Shown piece by piece: positions 44,392-55,325 of a stretch of 64,000 nucleotides of DNA. How positions within the stretch are numbered: the first letter of the stretch is position 1; every line of letters begins with the position of its first letter. The notes below the pieces were generated by a model. That model was not told the origin of the DNA, made no database searches, and was given only the letters and a program-made list of their open reading frames with translations. The translations under genes and the position numbers were made by a program. The stretch is from Siphlonurus alternatus (Eukaryota > Arthropoda > Insecta > Ephemeroptera > Siphlonuridae), in NCBI GenBank assembly GCA_949825025.1, contig OX463787.1, positions 2,294,001 to 2,358,000 on the forward strand, written 5' to 3'.

Positions 44392-44457
44392 TTGCTGCCC
44401 ACGAGTTAGGGTGTCCAGCTGGGTACGGAGGTTGGTAGCCCTTCCGCATCAGGGTGG
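44392..44457 (-). CDS. 66-nt phase 1-1 exon
   Basis: On the - strand ATCATCTGTTACAG|CC enters, and GCAGCAA|GTAAGTACC leaves, a GC-rich 66-nt segment. Of its three frames two have stops. The open one needs one base from the preceding exon and leaves one base, so the exon is symmetric in phase 1, the phase shared by all cassette ends. It would add 22 residues including T-L-M-R-K-G-Y-Q-P-P-Y-P-A-G-H-P-N-S-W-A. The donor is near consensus. Codon use is GC-rich, like the SIK exons and unlike the cassettes, so it may be conserved. I do not recognise the peptide. It could be an optional internal exon for transcripts starting at the SANT or FAR1-like cassettes upstream, or an exon of an unrelated gene. 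Confidence 0.6.
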
Positions 44458-45715
44458 CTGTAACAGATGATGTAACGTTGTAAGCAATACATAAGGTGGC
44501 TTCTCCCCGAATTTTTGTAGAAAAATTTATAGCTTTATCAATACCCTACCTGGCACCTATTTTTTTAATTGTCCCCCCCTCCCTCCGCCATGAGTTTATT
44601 ATGGAGCACCTGCTTAAGTGCCAATTAAATTGTCAATTACCTCAATAAATTTTTTAAAGTTGGATTAAATTCAAAATGCGGTTACTCGAAAAAAATTTAC
44701 AGATAAAAAATATATTGTTATAATAAATTTATGTAATACGCCCATTAAAGAGATAATAAATAAAGAATCAAACAAATAAATAAATAATAAAATAAATAAA
44801 TAAATAAATAAATAAATTATATTATGTTTTCCTTGGTGTACCCCGTGTACCTTGGAAACGCTCGAACCTTTGCAATTAATTGCTGTCTGGCCAGATATTT
44901 ACGAGAGGATAAGAAGAGGACCCCAAAGTTTTAGTACATCACGCATCCATAATCATTTTGCCAAAATTAGAGCAGTTCGTGATGTGCCGAAGTGTAAAAT
45001 ATAATAATTATAAGTATCATGAGAATTTCCATTGCGAAGGGAACATTTTTAGTCTCATGCAGAGACTAAAATAGAAGAAAAGGCATTTATTTTTTTTATA
45101 CATGGTACAAAAATGATTTTTTTTTAACCGTACTCCATCCCCAACACATGCATTGTCTGATGTCACTAACTTTTTCTAGGGAGAATCATTCAGACAATCT
45201 GAATGGAATTTTAAGTCTCGCAAAAAAAAGACACCCAGACTGAACTTCCGGTTACAGCAGGTATCTTTTTATTCTTTTATGAAGAAATTTGGAGCCAGGT
45301 TATTGACTTTCAGCAGAGAATAAGTTTCATTGTTGCTGAGAGGAAAAAAAAAAAGTAGAATATTACAAAAGTTTTTGAGGTGCCACCCAAGATAATGGAA
45401 TCTTTTCACAAACAAACATTGAGAGACGAAAATAACATTCATGATGGAGACTGACAATAATGACAATTTTTTTAAAATATTATTTTAATTTACAGATATT
45501 GTTCAGCAGAGATTAAATTATTTATTGACAGTGCAAATATTAACAATATATTCACATGGATATCGAAATAATAATAAAAAACAAAAACAAAAAAAAAAAA
45601 AAGTGAGAAAATTTAGTAATGAATTTGACCATTATAATACAAAAAAATTAGTAATTATAGAATGTATTTTCTTTTTGCTCTTTCATGTATTAAAGCTGAT
45701 ATTTATTACATGATA

Positions 45716-46268
45716 TAATTTTGCATACAATTTTTCCTTGCCAGAAAAGTTCATCTCCATACAAACAAATAGAGTTCAAATTTTCTTGTAAGGAAAAATT
45801 GTATGTAAAGCCGGTATTACACGATACAATTTTTCTAAGTATTGAATACAATTTTTCCTTACAAGAAAATTTGAACTCCATTTGTTTGCATGGAGATGAA
45901 ATTTTCTTGCAAGGAAAACTTGTATGCAAAATTGTATGGTGTAATATAGGCTTAAAATTATATCATGTAATTAAGCCGGTATTACACAATACAATTTTTC
46001 TAAGTATTGAATACAATTTTTCCTTACAAGAAAATTTGAACTCCATTTGTTTGTATGGAGATGAAATTTTCTTGCAAGGAAAATTTGTATGCAAAATTGT
46101 ATGGTGTAATATAGGCTTAAAGGGTATATTACACCATACAATTTTGCATACAAGTTTTCCTTGCAAGAAAATTTCATCTCCATACAAATAAATGGGGTTC
46201 AATTTTTCTTGTAAGAAAAAATTGTATGCAATAGTTAGAAAAATTGTATCGTGTAATAGTGGCTTAAT
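45716..46268. mobile_element. Array of palindromic MITEs, family 4
   Basis: About four palindromic units lie head to tail at roughly 45,716-45,825, 45,810-45,950, 45,972-46,122 and 46,125-46,268. All are built from GCATACAATTTTTCCTTGC-type arms and CTCCATACAAACAAAT centres. Open frames on both strands here are by-products of the palindromes. Confidence 0.85.
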
Positions 46269-48910
46269 ACCAGCTTAATTAATACTATACGTTACTTTTT
46301 TAATTATTAAAATATTATCAGAGATCTTATAGTGTACAATGTAAGCTCTTTGATATTATAAAGCAAGAGTGAAATTAAACTTTTCACTCTCATTTTGATA
46401 TATTCTTCAAATTTAATTGTTATAAAAAATTATAATGCATAACTATTATTGCATAAATACATTAAATGGGGGTGTAATATTATTTATTGCATTCAAATTT
46501 ATGTGCAATAAAATATCACATAAACAATTGAAGTTGAAGTTTCTTAAAATATAAATTTGTAACAACAACAAAAAATACTTGCAATTATTATAGAAATATC
46601 ATCTATGCATCCTCAAATCAAAGTAAAAATCAGGCATATTAAATTTTGGACACTTCTTTTACTTTATGTATCTTAAAAATAAACAATACTGTTGTACTGT
46701 AAATAAATAAATAAATAAAATCGTCTTTATTGAGGGCGGGATTTAGGCCATTAGGCCCACTCTTCCATCCAACCCAATGAAAATACAATGAAGAGATTTT
46801 TAATTATTTTTAGTAAAAACACATAAATATACTGTTGTAATACCCTACATAGTACATACTATATGTAACATACATTTAAATACAAAACTATATATATATA
46901 ATATAGTTATAATATAAATAATATCATAGAAAATTATATTAAAACACTGCAGGATAACAATTTGTCATGTTAAAATTAATCTAATAATGACTCCTACATA
47001 AATGACTCTCACAATCAGATATATATTTTTCAATTTATTATTGTTATATAATATATATAATATATCTCCAGCATGCCAAATTTGAAAGTACAGGCTCCAT
47101 GTAAAACAGAGTATTCCTCATCAGACAACTTCAGCAGCTAGGGAGGGTGTTCGTGAGACACAGTGGGAAGTAAGAAACATTTGTTAAGAAAAAAACCAGC
47201 AGGGCATTATAATTTTAATTACTTATTATAATTATTATTATTATTATTTTTTTTTAAATAATTTTACATGCATATTATTTGAAGGTTATCAACATTTGAA
47301 AAAAATTAGATGAAAAGTTTTACTAAAACTGAATAAATAATTAAATATGCTGCTGATGATTATTATAATTCTTAAAAAAATTTAGTAATCAGCTACCAAT
47401 CAAGATTGATTTTGTTTATAATAATAGAGTATCGACCTCAATTTTTTTTATTGCAGAAATGAATAGAGGGTGCAAAGTTATGCTACCCTGATTTTTTTTC
47501 AGATTTTTTTGAGACCAGGAACTTCCCGGGCTCAAAAAAATCTAAAAAAAAAAATCAAGGTAGCATAACTTTGCACGCTCTATCCATTTCTGCAATAAAA
47601 AATTTTGAGGTCGATACTCCATTATCATTACAGTCAACAAATTTTTAACTTTAGGCCTATTTGAAACGATGATACACCTTTTTTTGTGGTAAGGTGGTAA
47701 CAGGTACTGAAACTTTAAAATAAAATTTTAAATTCTAAATCATCAAACATTTTTTCGTGTATTTGATATATTTACACCAGTAAATGACACCGGTAATAAT
47801 TAATAAACAATACGAAGGAGAAAAATATTACACTATATTATATTACTGTAAATAACATCACAGTTTAAATATCAAGAAACCTTATATCCGGTAACTTCCG
47901 GTATTAAATTCGTTAATATATCCGGTAATATCCGGTATCGAGTTCGTTAAACCGTAGTATTCTGCTCTCTCTGTGTGAAATGCATCTGAATACCGTTATG
48001 ATATTGATTTTATATTCTTCATTACCGTATTTACAAACGCTAAATAAATTACAGTACTGCTGAAAACAATGCTTCTGCGCGCAACAATGTAGTTTTTAAG
48101 GCTCATAATTCAATAAGTTTACGTGATGGTTATATTTTAATATTTTTGCTATCAAAACTCGACCGTAAGTTGATGTAATTATTAGTAATTATTAAAAATC
48201 TATTATTTAAAATAGCGTAATAATTACACAATGTATATTTATAAAACTATTTTTATTATAAAATTATGAGTACATCTGTATTATGACACTACTTCTATAT
48301 TAATCATTAAATTTAGTGATGTTTTGCCGGTAATTTATATTGATTCAGTACTTTAAATTTACCGGTTAACTATCATAATTATATATAAAATACTTGAAAA
48401 TAGCAATTTAATTATTATTTTCATTTGCTATGTATATATATCTTAATAAAAAATGTTATAAAAAATTTAAAAATAAACCATTTACGTAGAAGAAAAACAG
48501 ATTATTTTTATATTTCCCTTGAATTTATAATTTTAGCAATCCTACCGGTAAATAAATTGTATTAATTTTTGGCAGAATGGAAAAATGTCATTGTTAAAAA
48601 AATAATATTGTGATGGTTCTTAAAAACCTTTTGTAATAAAAAATGATTGACAGTACTGTACGAAATATATTTTTTTACAACAAAGAAAATAAGTCATAAA
48701 TGTAGGAAATAAGTGGACACACACAAAAAAAAATGTATATTCTTTAGAGAACCATAAACCGTAGAGTTCTAACGGGACCACGGAACCTTGTAGGGGCCGT
48801 TACCGTAAATTCAGACTTTTCTAATGCGTGTAAATGAAAACGGTACCTCAAACAATTTTACAATAATCATTAAAATATAAATTAAACCAATAAACAAAAT
48901 CCAGACTTAC
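46269..48910. other. Repeat-bearing spacer
   Basis: No exon seen. It contains a LINE-tail-like stretch at 46,700-46,790 (TCGTCTTTATTGAGGGCGGG), a truncated family-2 MITE (47,427-47,627), tandem TATCCGGTAA pieces at 47,884-47,945 and scattered ACCGGTAA motifs to 48,555. Confidence 0.4.
47427..47627. mobile_element. Family-2 MITE with deleted centre
   Basis: GAGTATCGACCTCAATTTTT and AAATTTTGAGGTCGATACTC are its ends. The TGACGTCA core seen in 37,425-37,745 is missing, leaving CCAGGAACTTCCCGGGCTC at the join. Confidence 0.85.
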
Positions 48911-49250
48911 CTCTTAATGAATCTACAGCTTTTCTTCCGGGCCAATTTTCATTCATTATTTGATCCATTATATTATAATATTGCCAAATACGTCTCGGAA
49001 AAAAATTAGAATCATCATTACTGTATTGTTCTTTTATAGAACGATATTTACTTTTAAATTTTTTAATTTTTAATCTACATTGTTCTGCAGTTTTTAATAC
49101 ACCTCTTTCACGCAATGCATCAGAAATATCTTCAAAAATATTATGATTTCTAAATGTTCTTTTTAAATGATTCTGTACATTTTTATCACCCCAAATTGAT
49201 AAAAGTTCAACTACTTCTCTATCAGACCATCTAACACCATATTCTTCCAT
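48911..49250 (-). CDS. Myb/SANT-like (trihelix) cassette exon
   Basis: The ATG at 49,250 opens 113 codons forming one Myb/SANT-like DNA-binding domain of the MSANTD/trihelix kind. W8-S-D-R-E-V-V-E-L-L-S-I-W-G starts helix 1. I-F-E-D-I-S-D-A-L-R-E-R-G is helix 2. T-A-E-Q-C-R-L-K-I-K-K-F-K-S-K-Y-R is the recognition helix, followed by F-F-P-R-R-I-W-Q-Y-Y. The exon ends AGAG|GTAAGTCT, a near-consensus donor, after 340 nt, phase 1. Domains of this type are common in Harbinger-associated Myb-like proteins and insect regulators. It is unrelated in sequence to the psq-like cassettes, yet keeps the same end phase. ACGCCATGTTGA at about 49,480 is a weak class-2 resemblance. Confidence 0.83.
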
Positions 49251-50510
49251 ATTTTAACACTTATTGATCACTATTTATTAATAAATAACTTAATTAATTT
49301 AATCAATTAGTATATAACCTGTGAAGATTACAAAACACCTAAAATAAACTCAGGAATTTGACACTAAACACAGGTGATGTTTTTTTTACTACGAAAAGAT
49401 GATTGTAGTCATATACCTAGAATGCTAATAAACTAATAAATACATTCAAAGCGCAACATTGTACTATTTCATACTGACGCCATGTTGATAATTTATCTAC
49501 CATCAGAAATCATATGTTAATATTTATCTACCATTTTTATAATTTTAACAAAACACAAAGTATTCTAGTTTACTAAAAGGTTTTTCCAAAAAGGATCGAT
49601 GTACTCATTTTTTATAATTATTTTTAGATTATAAAGCGCTGGATTACGAAATAAAATAGTTCTTGGACCAGATAAAGAAAAGGCATAGAAATTAAAACAA
49701 CAGCAAATAAATTATGCATTAAATTAATTTGATTTGTTATTCATTTTTAATTTTATTGTATAAATTATTTTATTGTTTAATTAATCGCAACATTAATTTA
49801 TTTTTAAAAGAGGTCTATTTGCGGTCCGAAATTACCAGAGGTGGAGGGATTTTTAAAAATAATCTTAGTAACAATTTTAAAATAATCTTGGCTGGACATT
49901 ATTGGCATATAACTTTTTGTGAAAAAAAAATATACAATTCTGACTCAATCACATTATTACGATAGAGGGTCCTTTTTTCAATTATCAGCAAAAGTTTTAT
50001 TCAAGTAAGACTAAAAAAAATAGCAATTAAATCTGCTGCTGTTGTCGGATTTAAATATATTGTACAATTAGGACCCTCACTTCAAAATACATGATGTTCC
50101 TAGCCTAAAAATGTAATCCTAAAATTTCCTCTGATATTTATTATGAAATACAAAAAATAATACATGATAATAATAGTTTTTTTTTTAAGGTATGCAGTTA
50201 TATAGCTTATAATTTATTAGTATTGTTTGAAATAAGAAATTTAAGAAATTGCAGCTTTTTTTGAGAATTCAGAACTATAAAAATGTATCCTCATTAATAT
50301 TAATAATAACAATATTTTATTTCTTGTATTTTATTTGGTGTATTTGCTGTGACTGAGGAACTGTGGAAACTTTTAATTTTTTTAAGAGACAACCCCGTTA
50401 AACTTTCTTAACGTACACTCATCCCCAGGTTAAATTTCAGTCACAAAAGGATAACGTTTCTATCATCAATTGCCATCTGTTGTCCAGGGTAAATTTTCTA
50501 CAGTAAGTGG

Positions 50511-50677
50511 CAGGCTCGGACTGGCCATAAGAGTTGGTGAGGGATCGCTCAGTAGGCCCCCTCGGCTGGGAGACCCCTATAACGTTAAAAGTAGGCCCCC
50601 ACAAGGTCAAGTAGCCCCTTGATATGGGCCCATACTCCTGTTTGCTCAGTATGCCCTTTAAGCCCAGTCCAACCCTG
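50511..50677. mobile_element. hAT-type MITE
   Basis: CAGGCTCGGACTGG at the left and CCCAGTCCAACCCTG at the right are inverted repeats. Flanks GTAAGTGG and GTAAGACG share six of eight bases. GC-rich, non-coding. Confidence 0.75.
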
Positions 50678-50924
50678 GTAAGACGTGTACTACAATAATG
50701 TCTAAAGCTAAAAGAACCACACTTGGCATAAGGTGGCAGGGCATGGTACCTCTCGGACAAAAAAAAAAAATGAAGAGAGTACAAGAACTGACTTTACTTC
50801 ATGTGTGTGAGTTTTTTTTTTTCCAGTTCTTTAGAGGTCAGGAAGGGTTGTTTAAAAGTTTTGCCGAGGTCTGGTTTGAACCCACATTCCTTTTAGTCCC
50901 ATCCACTTATTAAAAAGTGACCTA

Positions 50925-51055
50925 TTGACACCTGTCTCTATACTTTAAATAAATTTTTAAAATAATTCAAGAGTTTTTTTGGGCTGAAAAAAATCAGAGT
51001 AACGTAATTTTGCACCTTTAATTCTCTTCTGTGATAAAAAAAAAATTGGGGTCCA
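50925..51055. mobile_element. Family-1 MITE fragment
   Basis: AAATCAGAGTAACGTAATTTTGCACC and the TCTTCTGTGATAAAAAAA end resemble the right arm of family 1. It lies 30 bp from the donor of the next exon. Confidence 0.5.
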
Positions 51056-51085
51056 TTACAAAAAAAAAAAAAAAAGTGTTCTTAC

Positions 51086-51663
51086 CTGTATCAACAGGTG
51101 TGATGATCGGTCTTGTTGACGTCTTCTCTTTACTCGAAGATTCTGACGCTTGACTTGGCGTCAAAATTTTCCGCAGACGTTTTGATCTTGAATCTTGTAA
51201 CTTTGTCATTGTAATATCTGATGATTTATCAAGTTTAGAACGTTTTACTGTTACAGAAATATCTGGTAATACGTTAATTAAATTTTCAGTGTCTTTTTTA
51301 CTTTGCAAATCTGGCAAAACAAATTCTTCTCTTGTAACATTTTTTTCAGATGTTCTTTTGATATTTACCGATGTAGGTTTTCGTAATACTTGAGAGATTG
51401 CGGGACGTTCTTCTACGACACGAGAAGATTTCTCTGCGATGACAAACTGGCCTCCGGACGGGGACGGAGATAGTAAAGGTTTCGTAACTTTAGTTGGTAA
51501 AGCTAGACTAAAGCATTTTGTAATGCCTGTATCAGAATTTTTGATTCCGTAATGATTATGACATAACATTTTTGAAGTTAACTGAACTTTCTTGCAAGTT
51601 GCTTTATCGAACTTCACAGTGAAAGTGGCGGGACATCCTCCTTTCTTGGCTATTTCTTTATTC
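51086..51663 (-). CDS. FAR1/FLYWCH-like zinc-finger cassette, exon 2
   Basis: The acceptor TTTGTTCGCAG|GAATAAAG lies at 51,664. The exon continues the finger begun at 52,910: G-G-C-P-A-T-F-T-V-K-F, K-V-Q-L-T, and H-N-H complete a C-C...C...H-x-H pattern of WRKY/GCM1-type (FAR1, FLYWCH, MULE) fingers. About 140 residues of Ser/Thr/Lys-rich, probably disordered, sequence follow. The exon ends ACAG|GTAAGAAC at 51,085. Exon 1 (194 nt) plus exon 2 (578 nt) is 772 nt, again phase 1. This is a second, independent two-exon cassette obeying the rule. Confidence 0.75.
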
Positions 51664-52909
51664 CTGCGAACAAACAAACGTAAAGTTAGAATTTCCTTGA
51701 TACACATTTAATTTTGTTTATAACGTTCGTAGAGCTTTATTTTAACTGTGAAATAAAATATTTTTTATCTAGCTTTTACTATTTAAATACTGTATACTGG
51801 GTAGTATTATTTTTACTTTTATTAAACATAATATTGTATATGTATATAGTACGTTTATTAGCATCATAAAGTTAGTGCAAACCTAGTGGTAACTGTTGGA
51901 ACTACGTGCGTCTGGCGAGAATTGCTGTATATGCCATTGTAAAATCATGTATGTAAATGCTCTGTCAGCAGCCACAGCATAATTTTATAGAAATGACAAC
52001 ACCATAATTAGTTGTCAAATACTTTCGGACATATATAAAAAAAATATTTCAACTTCGTAAGTGATTTCTTTCCTAAAAATTTGATAATTTTTGTGATTCT
52101 CCCCATGCTATAGGTATTACAGTATCCTTGCTGCAAAGAGCAAAATTTTCAGACGTCAGCGCAATCTCTTAGTCCTTTATGTCCTCTATATTATAATTAA
52201 TACTGTATTTACTGTATGCACATTTTTTTTTTTTTTTTGTAACATACTGTAGATAAGCCGTGTTTGCATTTGGCTGGACTGCCGTAGTATCGGTGAATGG
52301 TATATGTTAAGAGTTAGGGCAAAATACTTTCTGCGCTGATGTACTGAACACCACTAAAACTAAGGAATATGAATTTGGTACAGTATATAGTACTTATAAC
52401 CAGTATAACAGAACTTAGTTAGTTTACCTCTAGACAGTTCAGTAGATTAGACGGCGCCAGTCAATGGAACCAGCTTGTTGTCAAGAGTTTATTTTGGACT
52501 GGCTACTGACGAACCCTCTAAGAAGACTCCGTCAATAATTATATGTTAGCACTGTATCATATTTATGTATGCATATATTATATCATGCATACACTGTATG
52601 TAGTACATACAGTATGCATACAGTACTGTATTTATGATGCATATGATACTGTACACTGTACTGCAGGTAGTAGCTAAGGTAGAGAATCTCCTAATTCTCT
52701 GCACAAGTAAAGCATGTTTAATAAATGATTGTAACTCCACTGTCAGTACAAAAATTTACCCTCGGATTTTAAAAAATATATGCATAATATATCATACTGT
52801 ATCATATGCATACAATAAAAAGCAGTCGATCCTTAAAATTCCTTCACAGGTTTCACAACCAATGAAAGGTTTTCAAACATAAAAGGCTCTGTTTACCGAT
52901 AAAACTTAC

Positions 52910-53103
52910 CAATTTCTAGCACAACAATAAACGTAAGTAAGGTTTCCTTGCTGTCTCTCAGGAAAATTTAATATAAAACGAGAATCTGAATAAAGTTGAA
53001 ATTCTCTTAGTAGATTTTCGAGGTCCTTAAAATCGAACTCTGTTCTCTTTTGAAATATGCTGTCAAAAATTGCAATATCCGTATATATCTGGGCACTCAT
53101 CAT
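52910..53103 (-). CDS. FAR1/FLYWCH-like zinc-finger cassette, exon 1
   Basis: The ATG at 53,103 starts M-M-S-A-Q. F-D-F-K-D-L-E-N-L-L-R-E-F and Y-V-Y-C-C-A-R-N-W lead to a near-consensus donor ATTG|GTAAGTTT at 52,909. The exon ends in phase 2. Joining to 51,663 restores W-N-K-E-I-A-K-K-G-G-C in frame, which supports the intron. It is the first cassette of the array in transcription order. Confidence 0.75.
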
Positions 53104-55058
53104 TCATCACTAACACACAAACTATATATGAGGAATATCGAATTAAGACTTAATATTCATTAATTTTAACCACAATACTTTCACCGTGTTCACAACGTGA
53201 TTAAATTTTTTTTTTCCGTGAATCAAAACAATGCAGCGGAAAGCGAGAGTCTTTTGTTTTTTCGTGGAAATTTAGCGCGTATTCATTTTTATTTTTAAAT
53301 GCTGATTTATTCGCATCATTTTTCTCTATTTTTCTTCCTCAAATTTGAACACATCTCAAATGCATGAATTTTTATGTAAAATTTATTAATTATACAATTA
53401 ATTTTCAATATAAAAATATTATCTAACAAAATTTATAGCTTATTATTTCGCCACAAATGTCACAATATAGCGCTAGTATACTGCACTTTCCATGCATGCA
53501 GTACGTCCTTTAATTTATAATTTTATTTCCAAAAACATTTCATAAATTATATATTTTTATACTCAGAGACCGTATATATATAGAGTCTCTGATTATTAAT
53601 ATAACTATAAAATAAATGGCCGGGCCTATATATACAGTATATTCATTATAATATTTCACAGCTAGGGTTCATCAAACAATTTATATATATATATGTTAAG
53701 CATTATACAATTAATATATCAAACAATATATTATATAAGCAATTATACAATTAACTTTGTATATATATAGCTAATGCGCGATGATATTATACTGGCTGAT
53801 AAATACTTAATGTTATTACAAACGAACAAGAAAAAATTTAAAAAATTATTTCAGAAATTATATCGAGGACACCAAATTATATGTTTATATAGTCTCTAGC
53901 TTGAATTTTTGCAGATATTTTTAGAAGCCATGCAGGAAGTATCACTAAAAAAGTTATAATTCAAAGTTCAGGTTTGAACCCCTTTTATAGCTATCCTTTT
54001 ATTAAGTCGAAGTGAAGGCTATATAGAGTGACGCTTTAATTTCTCTCAGTTCTTTCAATAATTTTTAAAAGTTATAGTTCTGCCTGCCATATGCTAGCTA
54101 TACGGGAATTTCATGTTTACATTTTGGGTAGCACGGAGATGCCCGAAGCCGCCCGAAGAGCTTCGGGATGTAGGCAGAAAACCCTAAAATCCTATGCTGT
54201 GCGTGTTAACGTAACTCACTACACCTCTTTTCTCATAACAGTTTCGGTCGCCAAATATTTTTTTTCATTAGCATTGGTTCTTCTTGTTACCATTTATGAA
54301 AGAAAATTCTACGAGAAATGATATGAATCGTCAGGAGAAATGAATTTCAATACTAACTTTAACATGTATTTGCTATGCCGCTGACAATGTTTTGCCTACA
54401 CAATTATGACGTCATATTGTTTTGTGACGTATGGTGAAAGACCCGTATAATAATAATATATAAGAGTTCTAAAAATCTGAAAAAAAAAAAAAAAAAAATC
54501 ATAGCTAGACCACATATTGTGCATCATGTCTCAAATCAATTACGTTCTACAACTCATCTACATGATATAATATATATGTACAACTGTTAAGAGTGTTCAA
54601 TAAAAATAACTTTAATAATTAATAATAATATAATTTATACTTGATGAAACTAAATGAAAATATCATGTATCATTTTTTTTTTTTTTTAAATGTACGTTAT
54701 CAGTATATTATATCGACATGAGTCTGGCAAATTAGCGGTCTAAGTAGTTTTTTAATGAATATATTTTTTTTTCTGTGTTACCTAATTATGATATCAGATT
54801 TCTAAAAACACCATAAATTGAACTGTAAATTAAACTATAACAGAAAAAACAAAATCATTAAAATTGGTCCAAACACTTAAATTTGGGATTATAACCCCAC
54901 TTTCTTTTGTAGTTATTTTGCTCTCCTGTAAAGTTGTGAAAAAGCCACTTATGCTCTTTTGCCAGTCTTTTGACTACCGATATAATAATATATTTTTTTA
55001 GATTTAAAGTCCGTAGACAAGATGCTATCTCTATCAGATAACATTTGTTTAATTAATT

Positions 55059-55325
55059 CCAATGTGCTTTTTCCGTCATCGGTACGTATCATACAAGTAT
55101 AAGTGTTCGAAAGAAAAAGTGAACTCCGCCGGGAATTGAACCCAGGACCTTTCCGTTATCCAGACGGCTGCTCTACCACTGAGCTACTAGAGACTAGAGG
55201 TCACACCTTCTTCTCTGCTTAAACTTTTATTTATATGATACTTTTTTGGCAGCGGCGGAGTTCACTTTTTCTTTTGAACACTTGTACTTGTATGATACGT
55301 ACCGATGACGGAAAAAGCACATTGG
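55059..55325 (-). mobile_element. Palindromic element carrying a tRNA-like sequence
   Basis: CCAATGTGCTTTTTCCGTCA and GAACTCCGCC at the left are mirrored at the right. Inside the left arm (55,136-55,205, - strand) is TAGCTCAGTGGTAGAGC, an A box, and GGGTTCAATTCCCGG, a B box with T stem. The anticodon arm reads GCCGTCTGGATAACGGA. The acceptor stem does not pair, so it is a tRNA relic or SINE head rather than a working tRNA. Confidence 0.7.

Noticed and set aside
45721..46191. 156-aa + strand ORF with internal repeats
   Set aside because: It reads through several palindromic MITE units and has mirror-image ORFs on the other strand.
55136..55205. Functional tRNA gene
   Set aside because: A and B boxes are present but the acceptor stem does not pair, and it lies inside a palindromic element.
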